From Pelagibius sp050330205 (GTDB taxonomy: Bacteria; Pseudomonadota; Alphaproteobacteria; Kiloniellales; Kiloniellaceae), in assembly GCA_050330205.1 (NCBI GenBank), contig JBHJOA010000048.1, positions 1 to 64,000 of the forward strand: 64,000 nt of DNA, in the 5' to 3' direction. The position numbers and the translations under genes were made by a program. Of this stretch, positions 16,495 to 24,820 are shown piece after piece. A model generated the notes under the pieces. The model did no database searches and was not told the DNA's origin. It was given only the letters and a program-made list of their open reading frames with translations. The first letter of the stretch is position 1; each line of letters opens with the position of its first letter.

Positions 16495-17865
16495 TCACAC
16501 CGCGGACTTGCGGATCTTCCTCTCCGGCACCGAGGCGTCGGCCACCGCCGCCGCCCGGTCGAGATCCTCGATGGTCCAGGCGAGGTCGAGCAGGGCGCGC
16601 GAAGCGGCCTCGCCGATCACCAGCATCGCCTGGTTCATGAACTTGGTTTCGAGCTGCTCGTTGGTCAGCGGCCGGTCGCGGCTGCCGATGGCGCGCTCGA
16701 TGTGCTTCGTCAGCATCGAGCCGTCCTTGAAGGTCACCTCGATGGTGACCGACGCTTCATGGCACTTGGGGTCGCCCTCGGCCGTCACACGGTCGCGCAG
16801 ATCGACGATCTCCGCCAGGTTCACCACCTCGTCGGTGAAGGCCGTGGGCGCGCCGTCGCCGCGCAGCAGGGCGCAGGCGGCGGCGTGGTAGACGCTGAAC
16901 TTGCCTTCCAGGCCGGTCCGGGGGGCGCGCTTGCCGGTCAGCTCGAGGACCAGCGGGTGGGTGGTCAGCTTCACCTTGGCGATGTCGTTCACCCGCTGGC
17001 CGACCTCCTCGCGGATCTGCTGGCAGCCGTCGATGGTCGGGTGGATGACTATGCCGCAGGCAAAGGGCTTGTAGCTGTTGAGGGCCGACTCCCAGCGGCT
17101 GCCGAGCTCGCCCAGAATCTCCGCGTAGTCCTGCTTCTCGGAGAGCACGTTGGCGAAACCGCGCGGGGCCTCGATGGCCTGCTCCGAGGAGTCGTAGCCT
17201 GCCTCCGCCAGGAAGGCCGCCATGGCGCCGTTCTGCGCCGCCCGGCCCGGATGGAACGACTTGGTCATGGTGCCGAACATCTCGCGCAGGCCGGAGGCCT
17301 GGGTGGCGGCGAGGCCGAGGGCCCAGCGCATCTTCTCCGCGTCGAGGCCGATGGCGCGGCCGACGGCGGCAGCGGCGCCGAACACGCCGGCCGTGCCGGT
17401 GATGTGCCAGCCGCGGTCGTAGTGGTCGGGATAGACCGCGTTGCCGATGCGGCACTCGGCCTCGATGCCGATGATGAGGGCGGTCAGCAGGTCGCGGCCG
17501 GACAGCGGGCGGACCTCCGACAGCGCCAGCAGCGCCGAGGCGACCGGGCCGGCCGGGTGGATGATGGTCTTCAAGTGGGTGTCGTCGTAGTCCAGCACGT
17601 GGGAGGTGATGCCGTTCAGGAGGGCGGCGTGCAGCGCGTCGAGCTTCTCGCCGCGCCCCAGCACCGTCGCCTTGCGCGGACCGGAAAAGGGATCGACCGC
17701 CGCGAGCGCGCGGTCGGCGGTCTCGTGACGGGCGCCGCCGACGGCGCAGCCGACCCAGTTGACGAAGGTCCTGACCCCCTCTTCGCGGACCTCGGCAGGG
17801 ATGGCGGAAGCCTGCTGCCCGACGATCCACTCGGCCAGTTCTGCTGTCACTTTCTTCGCGGTCAT
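16495..17865 (-). CDS. MmgE/PrpD family protein (paralogue B)
   Basis: A 456-residue paralogue with HVLDYDDTHLKTIIHPAGPVASALLAL, HITGTAGVFGAAAAVGRA, FGTMTKSFHPGRAAQNG and KPFACGIVIHPTIDG. The DYDDTHLKTIIHP form is the commonest in the family and differs from the DDTQLA form of paralogues A and C, so the three are probably not interchangeable. AGGAA lies eight bases before the ATG. It lies between the SDR and the isocitrate-type dehydrogenase genes with short gaps (16 and 44 bp), consistent with one operon. Confidence 0.88.
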   Translation of the reverse strand: MTAKKVTAELAEWIVGQQASAIPAEVREEGVRTFVNWVGCAVGGARHETADRALAAVDPFSGPRKATVLGRGEKLDALHAALLNGITSHVLDYDDTHLKTIIHPAGPVASALLALSEVRPLSGRDLLTALIIGIEAECRIGNAVYPDHYDRGWHITGTAGVFGAAAAVGRAIGLDAEKMRWALGLAATQASGLREMFGTMTKSFHPGRAAQNGAMAAFLAEAGYDSSEQAIEAPRGFANVLSEKQDYAEILGELGSRWESALNSYKPFACGIVIHPTIDGCQQIREEVGQRVNDIAKVKLTTHPLVLELTGKRAPRTGLEGKFSVYHAAACALLRGDGAPTAFTDEVVNLAEIVDLRDRVTAEGDPKCHEASVTIEVTFKDGSMLTKHIERAIGSRDRPLTNEQLETKFMNQAMLVIGEAASRALLDLAWTIEDLDRAAAVADASVPERKIRKSAV

Positions 17866-17881
17866 TTTCTTCGTTCCTTTC

Positions 17882-18673
17882 TTACAGCAGACCGCGGGCG
17901 ATGCCGCCGTCCACGTTCACCGCCTGTCCCGTCACGTAGCTGGCGCGCGGGCTCGCGAGCCAGACCACCATGGCCGCGACCTCCTCGGGCCGCCCGAAGC
18001 GCTGCAGCGGAATGTCGCGGGAGAATTCCTCCAGCACGCTTTCCTCGCTGCTGCCGCGCTCGGCCGCCATCCGGGCGGCACGGTTGGTCCACAGCGGCGT
18101 CAGGGTGCGTCCCGGCGCCACGCAGTTGACGCGGATGCCCTTCTCCGCCAGTTCGCCGGCGAGGGTCTTGGTCAGGCCGAGCAATCCGGCCTTGTGGACG
18201 TTGGAGACCACCTGCTGGGCGTAGGGCATCTTCGAGGCCGCCGCCCCGAGAGTCACGATCGCCGGCTCGTCGCCCTGCTCCAGCGCGCCGAGAAGCCCGC
18301 GGATCGCGCGCACCGTCGACAGCACGTTGAAGGTGTAGTTGCCGATCCAGTCGTCGTCGCTGAGCTCGGCGAAGGCCGAGCGGATGCTGCCGCCGACGGC
18401 GGTTACCAGCACGTCGAGGCCCTGCCAGCGATCCGCCACGGCGGCGGCGAGCCGCTCGCCGGCGCCGGCCTCGGTGACGTCGGCGACCAGGGTCTCCGGC
18501 CGATGGCCGGTCGTCCGCTCGATGGCGTCGGCGGCCTCGTCGAGGTTGCCGGCGGAGCGCGAGGCGATCATCACCTCGGCGCCCTCCTCGGCGAAGAGTT
18601 CGGCGCTGGCCCGGCCGATGCCGTAGCTGCCGCCGACGACCAGCACGCGCCTGCCGTCAAGTCCGAGATCCAT
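17882..18673 (-). CDS. SDR family oxidoreductase
   Basis: A 263-residue short-chain dehydrogenase. Cofactor motif VLVVGGSYGIGRASAELFAEEGAEV (TGxxxGxG variant), AVGGSIRSA near the NNAG position, catalytic Ser in IVTLGAAASKMP and a C-terminal YVTGQAVNVDGGIARG. The usual YxxxK is replaced by a region reading YAQQVVSNVHKAGLLGLTK, so the Tyr-Lys spacing is longer than normal; this may alter catalysis. GGGAG lies six bases before the ATG. The start overlaps the AbrB-family stop by 17 bases, so they are translationally coupled. Confidence 0.87.
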   Translation of the reverse strand: MDLGLDGRRVLVVGGSYGIGRASAELFAEEGAEVMIASRSAGNLDEAADAIERTTGHRPETLVADVTEAGAGERLAAAVADRWQGLDVLVTAVGGSIRSAFAELSDDDWIGNYTFNVLSTVRAIRGLLGALEQGDEPAIVTLGAAASKMPYAQQVVSNVHKAGLLGLTKTLAGELAEKGIRVNCVAPGRTLTPLWTNRAARMAAERGSSEESVLEEFSRDIPLQRFGRPEEVAAMVVWLASPRASYVTGQAVNVDGGIARGLL

Positions 18674-19796
18674 AGAGCGCTCCCGTGAGGTGGCAATAAA
18701 ACTTGAACACCAGCAGCACCGTCGAGCAGACGATGGCGATGCGCATGACGTGAAACGCGGTGACGATCTCCGCGTCGAGATGCATGACCTTCGCGGTGAT
18801 CACCATTTCGGTGACCGCCGCCGGCGCCAGCGAGAGGAACGAGGTGGTCACCGGCAGGCCGGTCGCCGCGGTCAGGACGAAAGCGCCGAGCGCCGCCGCG
18901 GCGATCATGAAGAGGGATACCGCGAAGCCGGCGGCGGCGACACGCGGCACCGCCAGCAGCACGTCGCGGCGGAACTGGCAGCCCAGCCAGGTGCCGATGG
19001 CGACCTGCGCGACGACGATGAGCAGCGGCGGCACGGCGACGTTCATCAGCCCCGAAGCCCCGAGACCGAGGCCGAGGAAGATCGGCCCGACCAGCCAGGG
19101 ATTGGGCAGCGGCGTCGGCTTCAGCAACCGGGCGACGATATAGGCCAGCACCAGGGCGATGCCGAGCAGCAGGAAATCCTGGGCCGCGCCCGCCGTCATG
19201 TCCGGCGCCGTGCCCGGCGACCCGAAGGCGATCACCAGCACCGGCACGATGGCGACGACGCTGGACACCCGGAGGGCATGGACGATGGCGACGGCGCTGG
19301 GATCGCCGCCGCGGGCCTTGGCGACGATCGCCATGTCGGCGACGCCGCCGGCCGCCGTCGCGAAGAAGGCGGTGACGCGGTCGACGCCGGCCAGCGGCCG
19401 GAAGATCAGCGCCGCGATGAAGGTGAAGACGATGATGTAGAGGGTCGACGCCACCATCGCCGGCAGCAGGCTGACCGTCGCCGCCAGGGTCGCCGGCGTA
19501 AAGCGCAGCCCGACGGCGAGCCCGACCGCCATCTGCCCCAGCTCGCGTCCCATCGGCAGGAAGGCGAGGCGCACGCCCAGCACGGCGAGGGCGCCACAGA
19601 GGAAGAAGGGACCGAGCATCCACGGCAGCGGCACCGAAAGCAGCTCGGCGACATAGCCGCCCGCCACGGCGAGCGCGTAGGTCAGGAGGCAGCGAAGCCC
19701 CCGGGGCAGCCACTGCGAGGGGTCCGCCCAGGGCGATCCGGCCGGTGCTTCCCGCCGGTCGGCCTCGTCATCCTTGTGTGTCCCGCCCGCCGTCAT
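18657..19796 (-). CDS. AbrB-family (AmoA-like) integral membrane protein
   Basis: A 379-residue protein with about ten hydrophobic helices in two similar halves. The motif blocks LSVPLPWMLGPFFLCGAL, GRELGQMAVGLAVGLRF, AAGGVADMAIVAKARGGD and the repeated FLSLAPAAVTEMVITAKVMHLD are typical of Pfam AbrB, sometimes annotated ammonia monooxygenase or regulator AbrB. It is unrelated to the DNA-binding AbrB of Bacillus. Its position between MmgE/PrpD paralogue C and an SDR in an organic-acid operon suggests transport or export of a pathway acid or by-product, which is inference. Confidence 0.85.
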   Translation of the reverse strand: MTAGGTHKDDEADRREAPAGSPWADPSQWLPRGLRCLLTYALAVAGGYVAELLSVPLPWMLGPFFLCGALAVLGVRLAFLPMGRELGQMAVGLAVGLRFTPATLAATVSLLPAMVASTLYIIVFTFIAALIFRPLAGVDRVTAFFATAAGGVADMAIVAKARGGDPSAVAIVHALRVSSVVAIVPVLVIAFGSPGTAPDMTAGAAQDFLLLGIALVLAYIVARLLKPTPLPNPWLVGPIFLGLGLGASGLMNVAVPPLLIVVAQVAIGTWLGCQFRRDVLLAVPRVAAAGFAVSLFMIAAAALGAFVLTAATGLPVTTSFLSLAPAAVTEMVITAKVMHLDAEIVTAFHVMRIAIVCSTVLLVFKFYCHLTGALYGSRT

Positions 19797-19817
19797 GCCC
19801 GGGCCCCTTCCGGCGCC

Positions 19818-21260
19818 TCAGTCCCGCCGCAGGGCGCCCATGAGGCGATCGAGCGACGGCAGCGAGTCGAAGTCGCGCACCATGGACACCACCTCGTCCG
19901 CCTTGGCCCTGCTCCAGCCGGCGAACTCGGCGCACTCGTGGAACTTCGTCGCCACCTCCTCGAAGCTCATCGGATTGGCGGGACTGCCCTTGCCGAAATC
20001 GGCCATGCCGGAGATTTTGCGGCCGTCCTTCAGGGTGATGTCGATGTAGGTGGTCATCTTGTGATAGCCCGCCGCCTCGGCGCGCTCGTCGATCACGAAA
20101 TCGACCTTCTCGATCATCGCCTTGACGTCGGGGCGGTTGATCACCTCGTCGACGAACTCGTTCAAGCCGGCCCGGCCCTCGATCAGCAGGATCGCCATGC
20201 AGAATTCCATGGAGAACTTGCCCTGCAACTCGTTCGTCGGCCGGTGGTGGATGAGGGCGTTGGGCATGTTCGAATTGGTGCCGACACGCACCTGCTCGAC
20301 GTCGGCCGCCTGGATGCCGTGCTCGCGGATCAGCCGCAGCATCTCGGTCATGCCGGGGTGGGTGAGCGAGCCGGAGGGATGCGGCTTGATGGAGACGCCG
20401 GGCGACTCGAAGGTCCAGGGCGCCCCCAGCTTGCCGGAGATGGAGTTCAGATCGTAGCCGCCGCCGGCGGCGCTGAAGAAGCCGCGCGGGGCCTCGAGAA
20501 TCTTGTCGGTCGCGGTCCAGCCGTAGGAAGCGAACTGCGCCGCGGCGACCCCGCTCTCCGACGAACGGCCGGCATGGAAGGGCTTGGTCATGGTGCCGAA
20601 GTTCTCGCGCAGACCGGCCGACTGGCTGCCGGCGATGGAGAGCGCGCGCCGCAGCGCCTCGCGGTCGAGCCCCATGAGGCGTCCGGCCGCCGAGGCGGCG
20701 GCGAAGGTGCCGCAGGTCGCCGTCGAGTGGAAACCGGTCTGGTAGTGGCGCGGCGCGATCGCCTCGGAGATCTTGCACTCCACCTCGACGCCGATGTGGT
20801 AGGCCAGCATGACGTCCGCGCCCGAGGCGCCCTTGGCCTCGCCCATGGCCAGCGCCGCCGGCAGCGCCGGCGCGGTCGGGTGGGTGAGCAGGCCGTAGAC
20901 GCGGTCCTTGGCAACCGCCAGCTGGGTGTCGTCGTAGTCGTCGGCGTGAATGCCGACGCCGTTGGCGAAGGCGGCAAAGCGCGGCGCCACCTTCAGCGAC
21001 GAACCGATCACCGTCGCCGGACCGCTGCCGAGGTTGAGGTCGCCCAGGTGGCGGCGCACGAGTTCGCCGGACTTGGCGACCGAACCGGACAGCGCCAGCC
21101 CAAAGCCGTCGAGGATCGACTTCTTGCCGTTGTCGACCACAACCTGAGGCAGATCGCCGGGGCCGGCGTCAGCAACGAAGTCGGCGACGTAGTGCGTCAG
21201 GCCCTCGCCCTCGGCCGCCGCCGCGCCTGCAGTCTTGGCATTGCTCAACACCGCCGTCAT
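19818..21260 (-). CDS. MmgE/PrpD family protein (paralogue C)
   Basis: A 480-residue paralogue that opens the long leftward operon. Motifs: IHADDYDDTQLA, YGLLTHPTAPALPAALA, HSTATCGTFAAASAAGRLMG, FGTMTKPFHAGRSSESG and KPHPSGSLTHPGM. I start it at MTAVLSN because GAGGA lies seven bases upstream; the open frame extends 45 codons further but through the promoter region. It is closest in motif to paralogue A. The divergent gap to the TctC gene carries dyads for a GntR regulator on both sides. Confidence 0.88.
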   Translation of the reverse strand: MTAVLSNAKTAGAAAAEGEGLTHYVADFVADAGPGDLPQVVVDNGKKSILDGFGLALSGSVAKSGELVRRHLGDLNLGSGPATVIGSSLKVAPRFAAFANGVGIHADDYDDTQLAVAKDRVYGLLTHPTAPALPAALAMGEAKGASGADVMLAYHIGVEVECKISEAIAPRHYQTGFHSTATCGTFAAASAAGRLMGLDREALRRALSIAGSQSAGLRENFGTMTKPFHAGRSSESGVAAAQFASYGWTATDKILEAPRGFFSAAGGGYDLNSISGKLGAPWTFESPGVSIKPHPSGSLTHPGMTEMLRLIREHGIQAADVEQVRVGTNSNMPNALIHHRPTNELQGKFSMEFCMAILLIEGRAGLNEFVDEVINRPDVKAMIEKVDFVIDERAEAAGYHKMTTYIDITLKDGRKISGMADFGKGSPANPMSFEEVATKFHECAEFAGWSRAKADEVVSMVRDFDSLPSLDRLMGALRRD

Positions 21261-21403
21261 ATCCGATTCCTCACCCCTTTGAGTTGTCTCTGATTTTTGC
21301 GGGCCAAGCCCCAAGACCCACAGGGGGGCCTTCGACAGGCGTTGCCGGCATGCGGCGTCGCGGCCCAGCAGCCTGTCGACAGAGGTAAGAAACAAACCTG
21401 TCG

Positions 21404-21415
21404 ATTGTCAACATT
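21404..21415. promoter_or_regulatory. GntR-type dyad ATTGT-CA-ACATT
   Basis: Preceded by CG, so CGATTGTCAACA matches the reverse complement of the perfect dyad at 27354 in 12 of 12 positions before diverging. It lies about 145 bp upstream of the leftward MmgE/PrpD operon. Confidence 0.55.
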
Positions 21416-21527
21416 TATCGGCCACGCCACGGATCGGTTGCCTTACGGCCATCGCTTGGCGCGGCGGAACCAGATCCGGCGGGTCCGACCCTGTCCCGGC
21501 GGGTCGTGGCGGCGTCGATCCTCCATT

Positions 21528-21539
21528 ATTGTTGACAGT
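21528..21539. promoter_or_regulatory. GntR-type dyad ATTGT-TG-ACAGT
   Basis: One mismatch from ATTGT-N2-ACAAT and with the same TG centre as the perfect site at 27354. It lies about 155 bp upstream of the tctC start. Confidence 0.55.
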
Positions 21540-21691
21540 TGACGGCATTCTTCATAGCGTCAGGCCAATGGCCGTCCCGCTGCGTGCAAGGCACCCGTGC
21601 GCTGCGGCAGGCGAGCCGATCAAGTCACACACTGCGCCGCAAGCCAGACGGCCTGTGTCGTGTTGCCCTAGGCATCTGGGAGGAAAACAGA

Positions 21692-22690
21692 ATGGCTCAA
21701 AAATTTACTCGCCGCACAGCCCTGAAGCTCGGCGCTGGCGGCCTCACGGTGGCGGCCCTCGGCGCGCCCGCGATCGTCCGCGCCCAATCCTATCCTGAGC
21801 GCCCCATCAGCGTGGTGGTGCCGTTCGACACCGGCGGCTACAACGACCGCCTGGCCCGCGCCTTCGCCCCCTTCCTGCAGGAAACGATCGGCCAGCCGCT
21901 GGTCATCGTGAACCGCGGCGGCGCAGGCGCGCTGCTCGGGCACAGCTACTTCATCCAGCAGCCCGACGACGGCTACACCATCCTCTGCACCTCGGCGGCA
22001 CCCTACCTGCCGCTGAACATCCTGACGCAGGACGCGCCCTTCAAGCTCGAAGACTTCCACATGATCAACCTGCCGTCGCAGGACTACACGCTGATGGCAT
22101 CGGCGTCCGACGGCGGCATCAAGTCCGTGCAGGAAGTGGTCACGCGCCTGAAGGAGGACGCCGGCAGCCTGTCCATCGGCATCCAGCCGTCTTCGGCCGA
22201 CCTGGTGAACATGATGCTGTTCGCCGACGCCAACGGCATCGACCGCGAGGGCCTGCGCCTGGTGACCTACGACGGCGGCGGGCCGACCCGCAATGCCACG
22301 GCCGGCGGTGTCGTCGACATCGGCCTCGTCGGCGGCCAGGGCTTCCTGCCGCTGGCCGAGAAGATCACGCCGCTCTGCGTGTTCGACGAAACCAAGCGCG
22401 ACGGCTGGGACTGCCCGCCGGTGACCGAGGTAAGCGGCGCCGACGCGCAGTACGTGGCCGGATCCCAGCGCGGCTGGGGCGTCCATGCCTCCTTTGTCGA
22501 AAAGCATGGCGACCGCTACGAGACCCTGCTGAATGCCATCGAAAGCACCAGCAAGGATCCCAAGGTCATCGAGAGTCTGACCGGCCAGAAGCTGGCGACC
22601 GACTGGTTCGGGCCGGAGACGTCCAACCGGGCGCTCCGCAATACCGCCAAGGTGATGGCCGATCATATCGACCTGCTGCAAGGCACCTGA
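21692..22690 (+). CDS. Tripartite tricarboxylate transporter substrate-binding protein (Bug/TctC family), system 1
   Basis: A 332-residue periplasmic receptor delivering a carboxylate to TctA/TctB. It begins MAQKFTRRTALKLGAGG with a twin-arginine-like signal ending near VRAQS, then the family opening YPERPISVVVPFDTGGYNDRLAR and VIVNRGGAGALLGHSYF. GGGAGGA six bases upstream fixes the ATG; the open frame extends 51 codons further with no ribosome site. First gene of a tctC-tctB-tctA operon, divergent from an MmgE/PrpD gene. The ligand is probably a di- or tricarboxylate of the local pathway; Bug sequences do not reveal it. Confidence 0.9.
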   Translation: MAQKFTRRTALKLGAGGLTVAALGAPAIVRAQSYPERPISVVVPFDTGGYNDRLARAFAPFLQETIGQPLVIVNRGGAGALLGHSYFIQQPDDGYTILCTSAAPYLPLNILTQDAPFKLEDFHMINLPSQDYTLMASASDGGIKSVQEVVTRLKEDAGSLSIGIQPSSADLVNMMLFADANGIDREGLRLVTYDGGGPTRNATAGGVVDIGLVGGQGFLPLAEKITPLCVFDETKRDGWDCPPVTEVSGADAQYVAGSQRGWGVHASFVEKHGDRYETLLNAIESTSKDPKVIESLTGQKLATDWFGPETSNRALRNTAKVMADHIDLLQGT

Positions 22691-22717
22691 ACTTCGTCCT
22701 GCGGGACGGTATCATTG

Positions 22718-22749
22718 GCAGGCGTCGGTCCCGTAGGATCGGCGCCTGC
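22718..22749 (+). repeat. Intercistronic hairpin after tctC (system 1)
   Basis: GCAGGCG (22718) pairs with CGCCTGC (22743), a 7-bp stem with an 18-base loop, in the 103-bp gap between tctC and tctB. Similar hairpins often stabilise receptor mRNA relative to permease mRNA; there is no T-run, so full termination is unlikely. Confidence 0.4.
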
Positions 22750-22793
22750 TGACTTTCAGGTGCGGGTAGGACGATACGAGGCGTGAGACACCT

Positions 22794-23285
22794 ATGAAGA
22801 ACCGCAGGATTCCGCGCGCGGTGGACTGGGGTCACCTGCTGCTCCTGCTGCTGATCTGCGGCATCGTCGTCGCCTATCTGCTGGATGCGCGCGCGACCTC
22901 CCTCAGGACAAACAACCTGCTGCTGGTCCAGCCGGCATCGATCCTGGCGCTGATCCTCGCCGCGATCGTGCTGCCCCAGTGTTTCCGGCGCAGGAAAGGG
23001 CCGGCGGAAGACGAAGCCGCCGACGACGACACGCCGGCCGCAAAGGAATCCTGGCGCGATCTCGGCAAGGTCGCCGCCATGACCGCCGCCTTCGGTGCCT
23101 TCGCACTTTCCCTCGAGACCGTCGGCTTCGACGTCGCGACCTTTATCTTCGTCGCGCTGGGCATCTACATCTGCGGCGAGCGCAGGCTGTGGCTGATCGC
23201 TGTCTTCAGCGCCGTCTTCACCGCCGCCATCGTCTACGGATACCAGTTGCTGGTGCCCTATCCCTTCCCCCTGCTGGTGCTCTGA
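22794..23285 (+). CDS. Tripartite tricarboxylate transporter TctB family protein, system 1
   Basis: The small membrane subunit of a TTT importer, 163 residues, with four hydrophobic segments (about 12-27, 44-60, 92-122 and 130-155) separated by a charged loop RRRKGPAEDEAADDD. Family assignment rests on size, topology and position between tctC and tctA. The stop is eight bases before the tctA start. The ribosome site is weak (GAGGCG 13 bases upstream), which may help keep permease levels below those of the receptor. Confidence 0.85.
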   Translation: MKNRRIPRAVDWGHLLLLLLICGIVVAYLLDARATSLRTNNLLLVQPASILALILAAIVLPQCFRRRKGPAEDEAADDDTPAAKESWRDLGKVAAMTAAFGAFALSLETVGFDVATFIFVALGIYICGERRLWLIAVFSAVFTAAIVYGYQLLVPYPFPLLVL

Positions 23286-23293
23286 CAACCGCG

Positions 23294-24820
23294 ATGCTCG
23301 ATTTCGCCGACATCGGTGGCGCGATTTCGCTGCTCACCTCCTCCTACATCGCCTGGATCTACCTGATCCCCGGCCTGCTGATCGGCCTGCTCTTCGGCGC
23401 CATGCCCGGCATCTCCATCACCATGGCGATGGCCATCTTCCTGCCGCTGACGCTCTACATGGACATCCTGCCGGCGATCATCTTCCTGACGTCGATCTAT
23501 ACCGGCGCGGGATTCGGCGGCTCGGTACCGGCGGTGCTGATGAACATCCCCGGCACCTCCTCGGCGGTGGCGACCACATTCGACGGCTATCCCATGGCCC
23601 GTCAGGGCCGCCACAACCAGGCACTCGGCGTGGCGCTGGCCGCCTCGGTGCTCGGCACGCTGTCGAGCTACATCCTGCTGCTGTTCCTCATCGCGCCGGT
23701 CTCGGCCGTGGTTCTGAAGCTGGGGCCCCTGGAGATGTTCGCCGTCGCCGTCTGGGGCATGCTGCTGCTCGGCTCGCTGGCCGGCAGGTCGGTGTGGCGC
23801 GGCCTGCTCGCCGGGGTCTTCGGCGTGCTGCTGGGCACCGTCGGCATGAACACCGCCGGCTACGTGCGGGGCACCATGGGCGTGCCCTGGCTGCTCGATG
23901 GCGTCCCGACCATCCCCGCCATGATGGGGCTGCTGGCCGCCAGCCAGTTGCTGAACCTGATCAATACCCACTACCTGATCGAGGACGAGGCCGACCGCAA
24001 GATCAGCTTCACCAAGATCATCGGCGGCGTGAAGCTCGCGTTGACCTACCCGACCATCATCCTGCGCGGCGCCACCATCGGCGTCATCGTCGGCGCCATC
24101 CCGGGCGTCGGCTCGTCGATCTCCAACCTGATCTCCTATTCGGAGACCAAGCGGAACGCGCCTGATGGCGATACCTTCGGCCAGGGCAATCCCAAGGGCG
24201 TGATCGCGGCCGAGGCCGCCAACTCCAGCTCCGAGGGCGGCGCCATGGCGACCATGCTGGCGCTCGGCATCCCCGGCGGCGGCGCGACGGCGATCCTGCT
24301 CGCCGCCTTCGCCATGCACAACATCGTCGGCGGGCCGAGCTTCATCGCCAACAACAAGGATATCGTCTACGCGATCATCTTCTCGAACTTCGCCCAGGCG
24401 GTGCTGCTGCTGTTCATCGGACTGGCCTTCGTCTATGCCGCCAGCGCGGTGGTGCGGGTGCCGCTGCGCTTCCTGATCCCCAGCGTGCTCGTGGTCTCGG
24501 CCTTCGGGTCCTACGCGATCGAGGGCGCACTGTCTGGCCCCATCACTCTGGTGATCTTCTCGGTGATCGGCTGGGCCATGGTACGCTACCAGTACCCGGT
24601 GGCCGCCGTGGTGGTCGGCCTGCTGCTGGGCAACCTGCTGGAGCAGAACCTGATCCGCACCTGGCAGATCAGCCGCGGCGACATCGGCTATCTCTTCGAG
24701 CGCCCGGGCGCGATGCTCATCTTCTCGCTGATGTTCCTGTCGATCGGGCTCACCGCCGTCTCGCGCTGGCGGCGCAAGCGGCGCGCCTCAGCCCTTACCA
24801 CCGAGGAAATCGGCTCCTGA
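23294..24820 (+). CDS. Tripartite tricarboxylate transporter permease TctA, system 1
   Basis: The 508-residue, about 12-helix permease of the TTT importer. Signature stretches: GLLIGLLFGAMPGISITMAMA, the repeated glycine motif VGAIPGVGSSISNLISY, PAVLMNIPGTSSAVATTFDG, GNPKGVIAAEAANSSSEGGAM and LGIPGGGATAILLAAF. The start eight bases after tctB is the first Met and gives the normal N-terminus. Its stop codon directly abuts the stop of the convergent rhodanese gene (TGA then TCA), leaving no space for a terminator between them. Confidence 0.93.
   Translation: MLDFADIGGAISLLTSSYIAWIYLIPGLLIGLLFGAMPGISITMAMAIFLPLTLYMDILPAIIFLTSIYTGAGFGGSVPAVLMNIPGTSSAVATTFDGYPMARQGRHNQALGVALAASVLGTLSSYILLLFLIAPVSAVVLKLGPLEMFAVAVWGMLLLGSLAGRSVWRGLLAGVFGVLLGTVGMNTAGYVRGTMGVPWLLDGVPTIPAMMGLLAASQLLNLINTHYLIEDEADRKISFTKIIGGVKLALTYPTIILRGATIGVIVGAIPGVGSSISNLISYSETKRNAPDGDTFGQGNPKGVIAAEAANSSSEGGAMATMLALGIPGGGATAILLAAFAMHNIVGGPSFIANNKDIVYAIIFSNFAQAVLLLFIGLAFVYAASAVVRVPLRFLIPSVLVVSAFGSYAIEGALSGPITLVIFSVIGWAMVRYQYPVAAVVVGLLLGNLLEQNLIRTWQISRGDIGYLFERPGAMLIFSLMFLSIGLTAVSRWRRKRRASALTTEEIGS

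Larger units (their letters stand above)
21261..21691. promoter_or_regulatory. Divergent promoter region between the MmgE/PrpD operon and tctCBA
   Basis: About 430 bp with no convincing gene. It separates the leftward MmgE/PrpD-AbrB-SDR-dehydrogenase operon from the rightward TctCBA importer. It contains a perfect CTGTCGACAG palindrome (21373-21382), an ATTGT-CA-ACATT dyad (21404-21415) and an ATTGT-TG-ACAGT dyad (21528-21539). Two sites about 124 bp apart, one near each promoter, fit joint control by one GntR-type regulator. Confidence 0.6.

Noticed and set aside
18690..21293. A forward-strand open frame of 867 codons over the AbrB and MmgE/PrpD genes
   Set aside because: No recognisable protein; Arg/Asp/His-rich antisense text of two confidently identified reverse-strand genes.
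21373..21382. Perfect palindrome CTGTCGACAG in the divergent gap
   Set aside because: It fits TGT-N2-ACA, but its CG centre and short arms make chance likely in this GC-rich DNA; I kept it only as a note in the promoter region entry.
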